A stretch of DNA of 64,000 bases from Paramarasmius palmivorus (lineage: Eukaryota > Basidiomycota > Agaricomycetes > Agaricales > Marasmiaceae): assembly GCA_037176845.1 (NCBI GenBank), contig JAYKXP010000025.1, forward strand, positions 372,001 through 436,000, given 5' to 3'. The translations under genes and the position numbers were made by a program. The notes beneath the pieces were generated by a model that did not search any database, was not told the origin of the DNA, and worked only from the letters and a program-made list of their open reading frames with translations. Positions 34,901 to 46,516 of this stretch are shown piece after piece; the stretch's first letter is position 1, and each line of letters opens with the position of its first letter.

Positions 34901-37430
34901 TTAGCGATCACCTTCGGGTTGAGCATAGTAGAGAGGGCAAAGCTCGTTCCAGGCAGCTGAAGCATAAAATATTAGCAACCGTCCGCCCACTATTATCACC
35001 ACAATACTTACGAGGAGGCTTCACCGTGCTTTCCCAGTCCTCGACTCTCTCAGCCATTACTGCAGCGAAGCCGCTATGACAATCACGTAAGGAATCATTC
35101 ACACTCATTCGTCGAAGCCACTCACGTCTCGAGGTGCCAATCAATGTGACAGTGAAGGAACCAAGGTCCGGGGTTGTCGGTAACGAAACGGATAGTCACC
35201 TCGTCGCCACCCTTGCCAGAGTTGACGACGTCACGGCGAACCTGTATGCGACAAAATCGGATGAGAAGGAATCTTTCGAGAACAGGTGAATGATGCTTAC
35301 AGGGTTGTTGTAGTTGTAAGTGTCACTACCAGCCACTCGGACGACGTCGAACGAGTGCTGTTGGATGAACGTCAGCTGTAATCGGCAGTTAATACGGTGC
35401 GATGCTTACACCATGCAAGTGAATGGGGTGCTGAACGACAAACAAGTTAAATTGATATATGTATGCACAGGCAAGTGGAACATACCTCGAATCCTCTCTT
35501 GCCCGCACCCGTCATGGTAATCTCGATCGTTGCATTGCGGGGAAGAGGATAGACAGATCCCGCAGGCAGAAGTGAATGAGCGTCTTGCGCACCACTAAGA
35601 ATCTGCAGAAGAACCGGAAGATCTGGATGCACAAAAGAGACATCGTTGATGTAGAAATTATCGCCAGACTGGCCATCACCAAAGTAAGCAATGTATATTT
35701 TTCGGTAACTCGACTAGTGCTCACGTTTGAAAAGTCAAGGTTGATAGAATGGTCAACACCGCCTGGGAACGGTTGTCCAGGAGCGCCAGGGTTCTCAAGG
35801 GGCTGCATGGAGAGTTCGGTGAGCAACCGCCAGGTCATGACTTTTAGTAAGTACTCACATGGAGATCTTGCTCTTTGAGCATACTCGCGGGCTCCCAGTC
35901 ATCGTCCCTTGGGTCTTGGGCTGGTGCTCCAACGTAGCGCAGGATAGCAGAATTGATTCCGTCCTTGAATCCTTTGTCTCCGTCACTTGGTTTGGCTCGG
36001 ATCCCTGAAGCATTGTTAGCGAAAGATGCGACGCAGTCTTCGTTACACTTACAGTAGTTTCCCACCGGTTGATCAGCATGCAGCTGTGGTGATATTTAGC
36101 CTCGTGACATTCTGATAAAGGGGCTTTGACATACGACGTAGGAGTAACGCTGGCCTGAAGAAAGAGGTATTGATTAATACTGCGAATGTGATTGGGTGCC
36201 TCTCACTTACCCGCAAAGATTCTGAACGATTCAGTTTCCACCGGCTGATGATTGATGGAATCAGCCTCGATGACAGTCCTGAAGACGTGAGTGTAAGCAC
36301 TGTTAGCCAAAGGTATTTTATGCCACTGACATCCTGTGACTATTGATCCAAAATTCATAGTCAGGTTGACATGCTACATTTACGACACGTATACGGTATC
36401 TGGGATCCCGGTCAGGAAGGGCACAAGAATAAATTGAAACGACATACCGCTTTCCCTGTTCCACTTGGATGACAGTAACTTCTGTACGACGGTCGTTTCT
36501 CCTCCAGCTAATGATTTCAGATCTGAGCAAATAAAAACAGAGAAGGGAACATTGGAACGAACCGTCCCAATCCATTGATCAAGGTAGAATCAGGCGTGCT
36601 AATTCAATCAATGAGATAGGAAACTAATTCAAAAACAACTAGTGACTCACGGGTCAACCAATCGCGGGGCCTTCTGGTGATACCAATCGGCGAGAGTGAT
36701 GACCGTAGATTCTGTTGACGGGTGACAATCAGCAATTAGGCCAGGAATGACCTGAAGCGGTAGTGACATACCATCATCAACATCGTACATGTCCAAAAAC
36801 GGATCTTGTGGGTCGTATATCACCAAAGGACCTCTCAAGCCATCACAGTATTGAGTAGCTAAATGAAGTATGTATGAGCGGTCACCTCCCGGCCGTTGAT
36901 GGAATTACTCACATAAATGGGAATGATACCAGAATGTACCCGCTTGATCACGGACAGGGAACTCGTACAGGAAGCTGTGTCCTTTGGGTATGGGGCACTG
37001 GTTGACGAATGCACCCCCATCAGCCCAGTTAGTTTCCTTCTGTACGAAACCGTGCCAGTGCTGTAATATCAAAGCTCAGCTATAATGTACAGTGAAAAAC
37101 TTCATGCTGTCTTACAATACTGGTTGACTGCAACATGGTAGGGTCATCCAAGTTGTTGATGACATTGATCTTGAGGACGTCGCCCTTGGATAGCTCGGTC
37201 AGTATGACATTCCAAGGAAAGAAGGATAGAGAATATACTACCTTGTTGCCGACGATGAGAGCTCCTTCGAGGGTGCCACCAGCAACGGCAGCAGAACGCG
37301 AGAACCCATCGGGGTTCACAACTTCGTTCGTTAAGACGAGGTCGCCAACTGGGCCGATGACTGCAGCATAGGTGCCTCCAAGAAGCACAGATGCAGTTAC
37401 AAATGAGAGAAGAGACTGAAGTCGAGCCAT
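34901..37430 (-). CDS. Laccase 1 (multicopper oxidase)
   Basis: 518 residues from 19 exons. Transcript order: 37430..37242, 37184..37116, 37060..36913, 36858..36772, 36711..36651, 36598..36563, 36507..36448, 36399..36331, 36278..36211, 36154..36135, 36083..36053, 36004..35859, 35802..35725, 35668..35486, 35430..35410, 35357..35301, 35241..35126, 35073..35012, 34956..34901. Signal peptide at residues 1-22. The four laccase copper signatures are complete: [28 protein letters not shown] and [12 protein letters not shown]. The Phe after LETG is in the axial T1 position associated with high redox potential. The secreted enzyme oxidises phenols with reduction of oxygen to water; roles in lignin breakdown, pigment or fruiting are possible. 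It has two introns more than laccase 2. Confidence 0.96.
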
Positions 37431-38801
37431 AAGAATGATTTACTCGAGGAACGAGCGCTGTTGAACTGAGGCATAAACGCGCTCACCGTACGTTTTTATA
37501 CGCCAAAAACACCCAAGCAAATCCGCTTCATAATGTCTTGGGTCTGTGAACGCCAATATTCGGCTTTCAAAGGTCACAAAGTGTCGGGAGTTGCTGTACC
37601 TGTAGTCTCGACCACAAACGTATGGGCCTTGCTTGGCGAGCGACGAGATCGAGTTGGACATTTCCGGGTCCCAGTGATTGTCATGACAAGCTAAAGGACG
37701 TCCGTGGCTCGTGGATTCGTGTCCTCCAAGTCTTTTGTTTCCGATAACACGGTGCGCGCATTCAGCGAAACACAAGCCCGAGACTTCTTCTAGGAGACTC
37801 CGAAGAACATGAGATAGGAGGGTTGGAATATACCAAACCTGGATATATAGACGCCTATGTCCTGTAATAATTTAATGCAAAAGTAATTCACCGGTTATCG
37901 TCATGAAAGTCTGACCCGGAAACCTCCTCTCGTACGAACTGTCAGCATATTCCTCATTGTCAGTATGTCATGCAGAGTTTAAAGTTGAAGATGGCCGCGA
38001 GAGTGAGAGAATTGCCATCTCCGTTTCTCTTTGCATTGCATAGGACAACAGCTTTTTGAATGAACATCAGTGAACGGGAGAGGGCAGCATAGCACACTCG
38101 TACCTATTCGGGGTCCGCTTCATTCAACGATACGACATCTCTCCAAGTGAAGGCAGCACCGGTAAGGGACTTCGGGAACGGCCAGGGAACGGCTGTACGG
38201 TTTCTTCAAAGACTGGTATTGCCGGTATTGCGAGCATCGAATGGTCGTCCGGGACGAGCAATTCAACGTGAGAAGTCGGAGCAGGTGAGGCATATTGGGA
38301 CCTGCTCATTTCTCTGGGTGCTGTTCGCGTAGAGGAGACGAAAAGGGTATAAAAGCTGAGTTTCAAACCCGAAACTTGGCTCTGTAATAGCTCTGACGCG
38401 TTGACGACGTAGGTTCGGCGGCGATGTGGTCGAATAATATAGGGAAAACAGGGTATATTTTCCAGGAGCTAGGGACGAGAATAAAGAAGAGCAAGGAAGA
38501 AGGTACATTTCAGTTGATTGGCAGAGAATCGGAATGGTAGTAGAGCGTAGACTATCGTGGGAACAGAACCTGGATGCTCAGTCCGTCTAAACAAAAAAAG
38601 TTCGACAGCAAGGAAATTGATAACTAACATGGATGGTAAAACTACAACAAAGGCATATAGGTACTTGACAACTGAAAATACAGGAGAAGGGAAACAACGC
38701 GACGACCAACACAGGAGACCATAAGCTACAATCCAGACACTATACGTATTTGCGAACCTATTTTCCCAGAAAAGGCGAAGCAAGAGCCACCGTCAATCGG
38801 A
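37431..38801. other. Laccase 1 promoter and CBF1 3' region
   Basis: No gene seen. A TATA box lies at 37494-37500. The left half of the rest is laccase promoter, the right half probably CBF1 3' UTR. Confidence 0.55.
37494..37500 (-). promoter_or_regulatory. TATA box of laccase 1
   Basis: TATAAAA on the minus strand, about 65 bp before the laccase 1 start codon. Confidence 0.65.
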
Positions 38802-40111
38802 CTACTCAGTTCTCTGCCTCTTACCATCTTCCTCCTTTCCTGGTTCAGCATCCTCATTAGACCTCTTCGTCCCATTGGTTTTGTTCTCAGCGGTGATGGG
38901 AGCCGGCTGAGGAGGTGGACCAGAAGCACCACTTTTCAGGTGTTCTAACTCTGCTTCAGCTCGCTGGCGCAAATTACGCTCCTCGGTCCACATGTTCTTG
39001 ACTTCTTCCAATTGGGCCTGTAGATCACCCATTGCTTGATCCATCAATAGCTTCTCCAGCGTCCACTTCTCAATATTCCGTGCCTCGTTCTCCTTCAGAT
39101 GGTGGATGTACTGAACTGCACGCGAGAGAATAGCACCTTTGGATTTCTCGCCCGATCCATTTGGAACGATACGACCAAGTTCGTTGATGCCTTCGTTGAT
39201 GTTACTTCGCCGACGGCGCTCGACTTCTTTCTGTGGAATCGATAGAGTGAGTAGCGGAAAGGTAGACGACCAGAGAGTCAAGACATACGTGGTTATCCTT
39301 TCGTAGCCTGGTCCATTCATCGCTACCCATGAGTGGGTTTCGTCGTCTGCCTGCGCTTCCAGGAGCTGGTGTTGCATCGGGGGAATCCTTTTCTTTACCA
39401 TCGGAACCTTCATCATCTGCGCCATCCTCCGTGTTATCGTTGTTGGATGGTGCCGATGGTGCCGCTTGCATGGCGACTGCGCTCAATTGGCCGAGATTAG
39501 GGGGACCTCGTGGATGGGAGTTAGGGCCGGTTTCTGCGAGACCAGGAGGAGGAAATCCTGCAGGTAGTACAGGAACACCAGGCGGTATTGGTGCACCTGG
39601 CTGAGAGGCAGCTGGTGGGGGAAAAGATCCTTGTTGTGCGGCAAGGCTGGACAGGGTCTGAGCTGCGTCTTCTTTGAGTTTTCCGTCAGGCGTGATCTGG
39701 TGGTCCTCGTTAGATGCAGTGTCACATGAGGAACGGTGTGGACGAGGAGGGCGTGATAGAGGTCGCGATCACGTGTGGACGCAATAGAGCACCATCGACA
39801 TGGCATTCAATAAGGGTAAAGATGATAAAAGGAATGATGGAATGGAGTAGAAGAAATCATCGTATGGGTGGCCCCATACAACGAGCGAAACTAGTGCAAA
39901 CGGCTAGGCATAAAGCAAGGCTTACCACTTGACTGAAGACACCTGGAATATGTTGTAGAAGAGACATTATTTGATCCCGATCAAGTTGAGGATATCCTGC
40001 CAAGTTAACACCAGCTGCAGGTGGGGGTGCTGACTGCTGGGCTGCAGGTGCCGCTGCCGGCGTTGTCGTTGTCGTTTGCGGTGCGACAGTTTCAGTTGCA
40101 CTTGGTGCCAT
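38802..40111 (-). CDS. CBF1: Cbf1-type bHLH transcription factor
   Basis: Exons in transcript order: 40111..39926, 39696..39289, 39230..38802; 340 residues. An Ala/Pro/Gln-rich N-terminus and a Pro-rich plus acidic middle precede the DNA-binding domain: the basic region RKDNHKEVERRRRSN (spanning an intron) carries the His-Glu-Arg residues that read CACGTG, then helix-loop-helix INELGRIV...KSKGAILSRAVQYIHHL. It continues as NEARNIEKWTLEKLL, a segment shared with yeast Cbf1, and a coiled coil. The C-terminus GKRQRTE is basic. In yeast Cbf1 binds RTCACRTG at centromeres and at sulphur-metabolism promoters; in filamentous fungi it is a general regulator. Intron 1 is unusually long (229 nt) and carries two such sites. 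Confidence 0.92.
39721..39728 (+). promoter_or_regulatory. RTCACRTG site in CBF1 intron 1
   Basis: GTCACATG, a full match to the Cbf1 consensus, inside the gene's own first intron. Confidence 0.45.
39768..39775 (+). promoter_or_regulatory. RTCACRTG site with CACGTG core in CBF1 intron 1
   Basis: ATCACGTG, a full match, 47 bp from the preceding site. Confidence 0.5.
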
Positions 40112-41229
40112 GATATGAACTCGAGTGAATTAAGCTAAAAACTAGGTTATCACTGTCAGCCTCGATGACGATGCACGAGGCGATGATTACTCACTTGTGG
40201 TACTGGTCAAAAACGTCACTCCCTTCAACAAGAATTAGATCCAGTCAATGAACAGTATATCTGAGCAAAATTTATCAGTAATCTATTGAAGAGATTCAGT
40301 GAAATCGTACTTGGTCCAAATGATACGAAGACCTCCTGCCGAGAGGATACGAGGGGGTATGGATTTTGGAGGAGCGCGTAGGGGTGCTGACCTGGGGGTG
40401 GTCGTCACATGGGTTCCAGCAAGTCACACCTTTTTGAGTCCAATCATGCACCAGGACCCCGGACACCCGCTGCCGCATTTTCTCACACCCTATTTTCGTT
40501 CTCACTCCGCTTCCACCACGTTCGTTCCATATCTCAGCTTAGCCTTCTCTTTTCCCCATAATTTTTATACAGAAATTTTGAGAATAATTGCAGCTACATC
40601 TCAACATATTTTTGGCATTCTGGTGGTCGAATCACCTAAGAAATCTGCCTTTTATCGTCTCAACATCTTTCCGGGGTCTCGATCACGAGGTTCTGTCAGG
40701 CCACGTGTATTCCTTCCATCAATCGAACTGCCTTTCGCACTTGAGCGCTGAGCTTCTTTTCGCACTGGTTCTTCTCAATCGAGTCAATTCCGAGTGTCTA
40801 CTAGTTTCCGGGATCCGGTCTGGGCTATCCCTCGAATCAACACAGTCGAACGTCGAATATGCACAACCTGTGGACAACCCACCTGGCACTTAATCGACCT
40901 CTCGATAAACTGCCGAACTAGCGATAACTTACCAAGCCTCTGGCCAGCGCTTCGAAATCTCCTCGTGGCTCATCACCTGAAAATTCCATTCATGTAGTAT
41001 TCCAAGAAGAGTATATTCCTCCATCATTGTCCGTGTCAAGCGGCTTCATGTAAGTATCGAGTCCAAGTACGTGAAAAGAATGCTAGGTTACTCGTGTATA
41101 CGCTAAAGGATAGTAAACTTCTAGGCGTGTATCGTACGTAGAAAAGACGGAAGTTCTATCTATAGATAAGAATAGATAACCAAAGTAGAATAATCGTCCG
41201 GCTCTAGTTCATTCGGCTAGCTACAGCGT
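40112..41229. other. CBF1 promoter and laccase 2 3' side
   Basis: No gene seen. Contains GTCACATG at 40404-40411 and CACGTG at 40702-40707. Confidence 0.55.
40404..40411 (+). promoter_or_regulatory. RTCACRTG site upstream of CBF1
   Basis: GTCACATG about 295 bp before the CBF1 start codon; third full consensus match within 700 bp. Confidence 0.4.
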
Positions 41230-44200
41230 TCACTGCTGTTCAGGTGGAAGAGCATTGTACTTGGGGCAGAGATCAAACCATTCAGCTAATAGACGTTCCC
41301 AGTCAGCAAAGCACCCTTTGAACAACCAAAGCCACTAAGCTTACCAGGCGGATGAATCACATCATTCCATTCAGGGGTTCTCTCGGCCATGACTGCAGCG
41401 AAACCGCTAGAGAAACGCATCCAACATTAGCCCGCTCTTGTGGAAGAATGTATACTACTCACGTCTCAAGATGCCAGTCAATATGGCAGTGAAGGAACCA
41501 TGGGCCTGGATTGTCGGTAACAAAACGAATAGTCACATTGTCCCCGCCCTTGCCAGAGTTGACCGTATCTCTTCGGACCTGCGAAAGATGAGCCCAGGCC
41601 AGGCATCTCCACCAATGAGGAGACTTACTGGATTCTCAAAATTATAGACATCACTACCTGCAACTCTCACGACGTCGAAGGCGTGCTATAATGCCGAAGT
41701 AATTAATGTGTGAAAGGTGTGAGAGTTAAGGAGGTGGTACCCACGCCGTGAAGATGAATTGGGTGTTCGAATCCCTTGATACCACCACCGGTGAACGATA
41801 TTTCGATAGTCTTGTTCGGACCAGGAAGTTCGTAGACTGAGCCTTGGGGAAGAAGTTCGCCGGGTTGGCGAGCACCACTGAGGACTTGGAGCAGGACATC
41901 GATAGGGGGATTCATGAACGAGACATCGTTGATGAAGAACCTGTCCGAAGACTACGTGATGCAGATGATATGAGTTCATGTGTATATACTAGAACTGAAA
42001 GAACGTACAGTACTGAAATGGAGGTTGATAGCGTGGTCAACACCACCTGGGAAAGGTTGGCCTGGTGCTCCAGGATTCTCCAGGGGCTACATAGCGATTA
42101 GCTCAGTTTGATTGCGCAGGTTGATGTGGCGTACGTGAAGATCGCTTTCCTTCAACTCATTCCGTGGATCAAAATCCCGATCGATGGGTTCTTCCTCAGG
42201 AGCACCTACATAGCGCAATATGGCAGAGTTAATCCCGCCGTTGAAACCGTTGTCTCCCGAGCTTGGATCGGCACGGATCCCTATATAGTCAAGTGAGTAC
42301 TTTGTACCACAAACAGAAATCATGAAAAGATAACACACAATAGTTACCGATAGGTTGATTTGCGTTGAGCTATGTTAATGTTTCATGGTCAGACCTGCAC
42401 ATGGAGGTTTATATGGAAAGTCGGTCGGACGTACAACGAACGAATAGCGCTGAGACGCGAAGATGCGAAACTTGTCTGCTTGCACGGGTTGATGGTTGAT
42501 ACCATCGGCTTCGATAACCGTCCTAGGGTATATGTGGTCAGGGCTTGCGATTGATTGAACAGAATGGGTATCATTCAACGACTCACATATCGTGGTTCTC
42601 AATCCAGAATTCATAATCGGGCTGGCAAGCAATGTTGACAACGCGCATACGGTACCTGTGCAATTGAGTTCCATAATGACCAGTAACCCTTCTGGGAAGA
42701 CATACCGTTTTCCTTGCTCGACTGTGATTACCGCAAGTGGTGTGGGAGCATCAGCGTCTTTCCATCTGTTTTCGGCCGAATTAGAGATGTGGGTATGGAA
42801 TTTCATGTAACTTGCCGACATACCGACCAAGACCATTAATGAGAGTCGAGTCATGTTTACTGCACCGGATAGTCAACGATAAGTCACGTAAATACGGCGC
42901 ACAACTCACGGAAGCTCGAGCTGTGGAGCGGGAGTATGATACCAATCTGCTAATGTGATAACAGTGGATTCTGAGAATCAAGGGTTAGTGCTGTGTCTTG
43001 CTACCAAGAAGCAATGATACAGACCGTCATCAACGTCGTAAAGATCAGCGAAAGGATCGTTCGGATCATATACGACGAGTACTCCCCGGACCCCGTCGCA
43101 GTATTGAGTGGCTAAGTGATGTTTCAGGTCCAGAGATTCCTGGGAGCTGGACGATGTACTCACACAGGTGAGAGTGGTACCAAAATGTGCCAGCTTGACC
43201 GGGGACGTTAAAGTCGTACAGGAAACTGTCTCCTTGAATAATCGGACACTGTGTGACGAAGGCAGGTCCGTCTGCCCATGCAGTGGTTCTCTGAAGGAGG
43301 CCGTGCCAGTGCTATGAGAAGTCAGTTCGCCGGTTGCTGTAGCCAAGAGTATCCATCCGCTTACAATACTAGTTGAAAGTAACATCGACGGGTCACTCAG
43401 GTTGTCGATGACATTGAGCTTGAAGTTATCGCCCTTGAGACTCGGTCAGCACCTTTGGTTCCCACCGTTGGCGTCTGATTAGACGCCACGAACAAATCGT
43501 TCGGGGCAATCAATCAGACGTCAAATCAGCGAAAAAGGCCGCACCTCGCAGCACCTCTCTACCGAACCCGCCGCACCTCTGGTCTGCACCTCAAGAATCT
43601 TCAAGTCGCAGCAAAGGCCTGCTTCCCGTGATCACCACCGGCGCTTTCCGGTCCTCGTCGGCCACGTCACCTTCAACAGCATCAACCACCGTTCACACAC
43701 TCTCGTCATCGGCTTGCTGTCGTCGTCGTCCGCGTCATTCAGTGTCGCTCATTCACCATCCCGATTCCCTTAAGGTGTGTTGAATGGTCCTTTTGCATCA
43801 ACCACCTAACTCATAGACTCTCTAGCCATTCAATTTCCCCATTTTTCACCTCCCTGCAAAAGTCTCGCAAATGCATCACTGAATTCAACTGTCGTCTATG
43901 TGGAGGATGTTAACGTGGGCGGTCAGATGGTCTACAGGGTCCGAGGACTGTCCATACGAAAACAAGAGCATGAAAGTATCGGCAAAGGTACGCGCCTTCT
44001 TCCCATTTCACTGAACTATCCTGACCGTTTCAAGTCTAAGATACTTTTATCAGCTATGATGAACTGGCAAACGATCCCGATGATTGTCATGATCACCAAG
44101 ACCCGACTATTGAAGCATACATAAAGAGCCGACAATCAAGAAGTTGACCTCGCCATGGTATCGATGCCATATGAAGAGTCGCATTTCCTTGACGTATTCG

Positions 44201-46516
44201 GAGCGTATGTGCCTTGACAAAGGATGGAGAGCTCCGAGAGGTGGACTATAGAGTATGAACGTGCGTCACATTCCCCAACTGTTTGCTAGTTTCGCTGACT
44301 GCTATCCCCTTCAGCTTTGGGCACATCATGTTCAGAGATTGTTTTTATTAGCACACTCCCCGCCAGAGGCTCTCGCCGCTCATGATGCCTTGTAACACCA
44401 GTTATCAATATACCCTTCTCAACGTTCGGTGACTTCCCATGTTCTAAGGTAGAAGAGCATTATAGTCTATCCTCTTGCCTACGTTGTCGCCGTCTTGCAG
44501 TTCATCTACGGAACTGCTAAGCACCAGGTTGTTTGCACCCAGGACATTCATCTTAGTCTTTGTTGCTCAGATGACGTCCAATGTATTTATTCTACACATA
44601 ATGATATTAAACTTTAATATGTGTCTATCTTGCTTGCCATTCAACGTCTGAGGACGTGAGATTCTCTTCAAAGTAGTAGTGACGCCCAGCAAGCGCCCGC
44701 GGAAATCACTCATTTATTCATCGAAAAATGTTCAAAAAAATTCTGTAGTGTCTGATACTCAATTTCAGACCGCCAAACTCTGGAAAATAGTCATAGAATA
44801 CCATCCAAACAAGATACTCAAAAGTGGTGTTATTTGAATCGGTAAGACCATACAGTGAATTTACCAAAGCTGATGACTTTACACAGTAGTATATCTTGCC
44901 CTCTTTCGCTCGTACCATTATCGTCTCACCTCACCTCGCCCACTCTTTCATCCTTTTTGCACAATATTCCCAGAAAGAAGACATATACCACCAAAGAAGC
45001 CAAACGCAAAGCCGATCAATTCAAAATAAGGATTCAATCAATGCGAAGCGAAGAGAGTCAAGACAACGTCAATTGGAGCTTGAAAGGTATGCGGATATCT
45101 TTAATGCTCAATAGTTCTTCTCTGAGGACTTCTTCTAGGCAACAAAACCTATCAAAAGCCCGGACAGAGTTGGAAAAACATATGATCGAACGGCAGGAAC
45201 AGAGACGGGGTTCAACTGGGCAAAGGTGCGCTACCTATACATTCTCTTCCAGGTACATAATCCTTATCAACACTCCTATAGCCATCCGATTCATCGTGTC
45301 CGTGAATTGGCTCAGTCTATCCGCAATCTAACCATTGTGTCACCAACTGAATACCTTGAGTCTCTGTATCAAGACTATCGTACATGGGTTGTGGGCCCTC
45401 GCACTACGCCGTCCCCTCTTGAATCACCTGGTCGCCTATTCGATAACATGATTGCTGAGTTAAACCGTTTGTCGAGTACTCTGCTAGAGCAATATGTCGA
45501 TGGACAATACTACACCGAGGTAGAGGTTGTTATCCACCAAACGCGTTCCATTTCAAGTTCTATTGACGACATACGGCTTTCTACAATGATTGCTTGGTGG
45601 AAAAAGGAAAAACATACGACGGGCAAGCTTAAGTATCAAATAGCATCCATCGCACTGTAATTGACGGTGAACTGTAATAATATTACTTTGATATCACAAT
45701 AGACGGTGTACGTGATAACGTAGCAAAGGGCACTGTATTCGAGAAAGAAAGGGTTACGGTGTAGCCATACTGATATTTGAACCCGGTCTTCATGACACAG
45801 TGCTGGTACAATGGAGGAAAAAAGTTTTATTGACGACGTCTGGTAGTGTACATGTGTAGAACTAATCGTAGTCCTGGACGAGAGTGATTAATATGAGGCT
45901 GTATTTGAATAGTTAGAGACGTACACAGTATTCCATATTCCCATATATGCCCATATCCTCGCCATATCCCAACTTTGTCCCAGCTGTTGATGAGGGCAAC
46001 AACGACGCGGACGACAGCAGGTCGATGACGAGAGCGTGTGAGAAAAGGTCGTTGATGTGGTTGGAAAGGTGACGTGGACAACGAGGTCCGGAAGCGCCGA
46101 CAGTGGTCACGAGAAGGGAGGCCTTTTGCGACTTGAAAAATCTTGAGGTGTGGACAGAGGTTCGGCGGGTTCGGTAGAGAGGTGCTGCGAGGTGCGGCCT
46201 TTTTCGCTGATTTGACGTCTGATTGATTGCCCCGAACGATTCGTTCGTGGCGTCTAATCAGACGCCAACGGTGGGAACCAAAGGTGCGGTCAGTATCGAG
46301 CATGAAATGAAAATATTTGGGAATGACCTTGTTGCCGACGATAAGAGGTCCAATAACGGAGTCGCCGGCGAGAGACGCGCTCCTAGTGAAGCCATCTGGA
46401 CTGACAACACGATTGTTGATGACGAGGTCAGCGACCGGACCAATCGCAGCAAATGTCCTGCCTAGAAACACCGAGATGTATACGAACGCTGAAAGTGAGG
46501 TTGATAGACGAGACAT
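41230..46516 (-). CDS. Laccase 2 (multicopper oxidase) with a transposon inside intron 1
   Basis: 519 residues from 17 exons. Transcript order: 46516..46328, 43433..43365, 43311..43164, 43111..43025, 42970..42910, 42859..42824, 42765..42706, 42655..42587, 42522..42435, 42369..42339, 42280..42135, 42086..42009, 41951..41745, 41685..41629, 41578..41463, 41406..41345, 41285..41230. Signal peptide at about 1-23 ([23 protein letters not shown]). All four copper signatures are intact: [28 protein letters not shown] and [12 protein letters not shown] (Phe at the axial T1 position). The coding sequence has no break, but intron 1 is 2894 nt instead of about 50 because a DNA transposon sits 9-16 nt before the acceptor. 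Two introns of laccase 1 are absent here. Whether it is still correctly spliced is unknown. Confidence 0.93.
43443..43449. repeat. Target-site duplication, left copy
   Basis: CGGTCAG, directly before the transposon. On the laccase strand it reads CTGACCG and contains the likely CTGAC branch site of intron 1. Confidence 0.8.
43450..43740. repeat. Transposon left terminal inverted repeat
   Basis: Pairs with 45997-46286. Includes the near-perfect palindrome GGCGTCTGATTAGACGCC at 43470-43487. Confidence 0.8.
44873..45660 (+). CDS. Predicted charged coiled-coil protein inside the transposon
   Basis: A four-exon model fits: 44873..44911, 44974..45086, 45139..45225, 45282..45660, giving 205 residues; the last three exons agree in phase, the first is uncertain. 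The middle ([17 protein letters not shown]..., [17 protein letters not shown]) is a charged coiled coil. The C-terminal part ([11 protein letters not shown]...[10 protein letters not shown]...[14 protein letters not shown]) is helical. No transposase or known domain is recognised. It may be a captured host gene fragment or an element-specific accessory gene. Another open stretch at about 43875-44125 is less convincing. Confidence 0.42.
45997..46286. repeat. Transposon right terminal inverted repeat
   Basis: Reverse complement of 43450-43740, nearly identical over the outer 124 bp and then about 85 percent similar by eye. Confidence 0.8.
46287..46293. repeat. Target-site duplication, right copy
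   Basis: CGGTCAG directly after the transposon. Confidence 0.8.

Larger units (their letters stand above)
43450..46286. mobile_element. Non-autonomous DNA transposon with long terminal inverted repeats
   Basis: 2837 bp with ends CACCTTTGG / CCAAAGGTG, terminal inverted repeats of about 290 bp (first 124 bp with one mismatch), and a 7-bp direct duplication CGGTCAG on both sides. Laccase 1 shows the empty-site sequence (ctcggtcagtat). No transposase-like frame (no DDE/D signature or zinc-finger segment) was seen inside; the interior has one spliced gene-like unit on the + strand. Superfamily not assigned: 7 bp is shorter than the 8-10 bp usual for hAT and Mutator-like elements. Confidence 0.85.

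Noticed and set aside
40299..40751. 150-codon frame upstream of CBF1
   Set aside because: No domain, no splice partner, low-complexity composition, and it overlaps the CBF1 promoter region.
44855..45331. 158-codon continuous frame in the transposon
   Set aside because: It crosses good donor and acceptor sites; the spliced frame gives a longer coherent protein with consistent phases.
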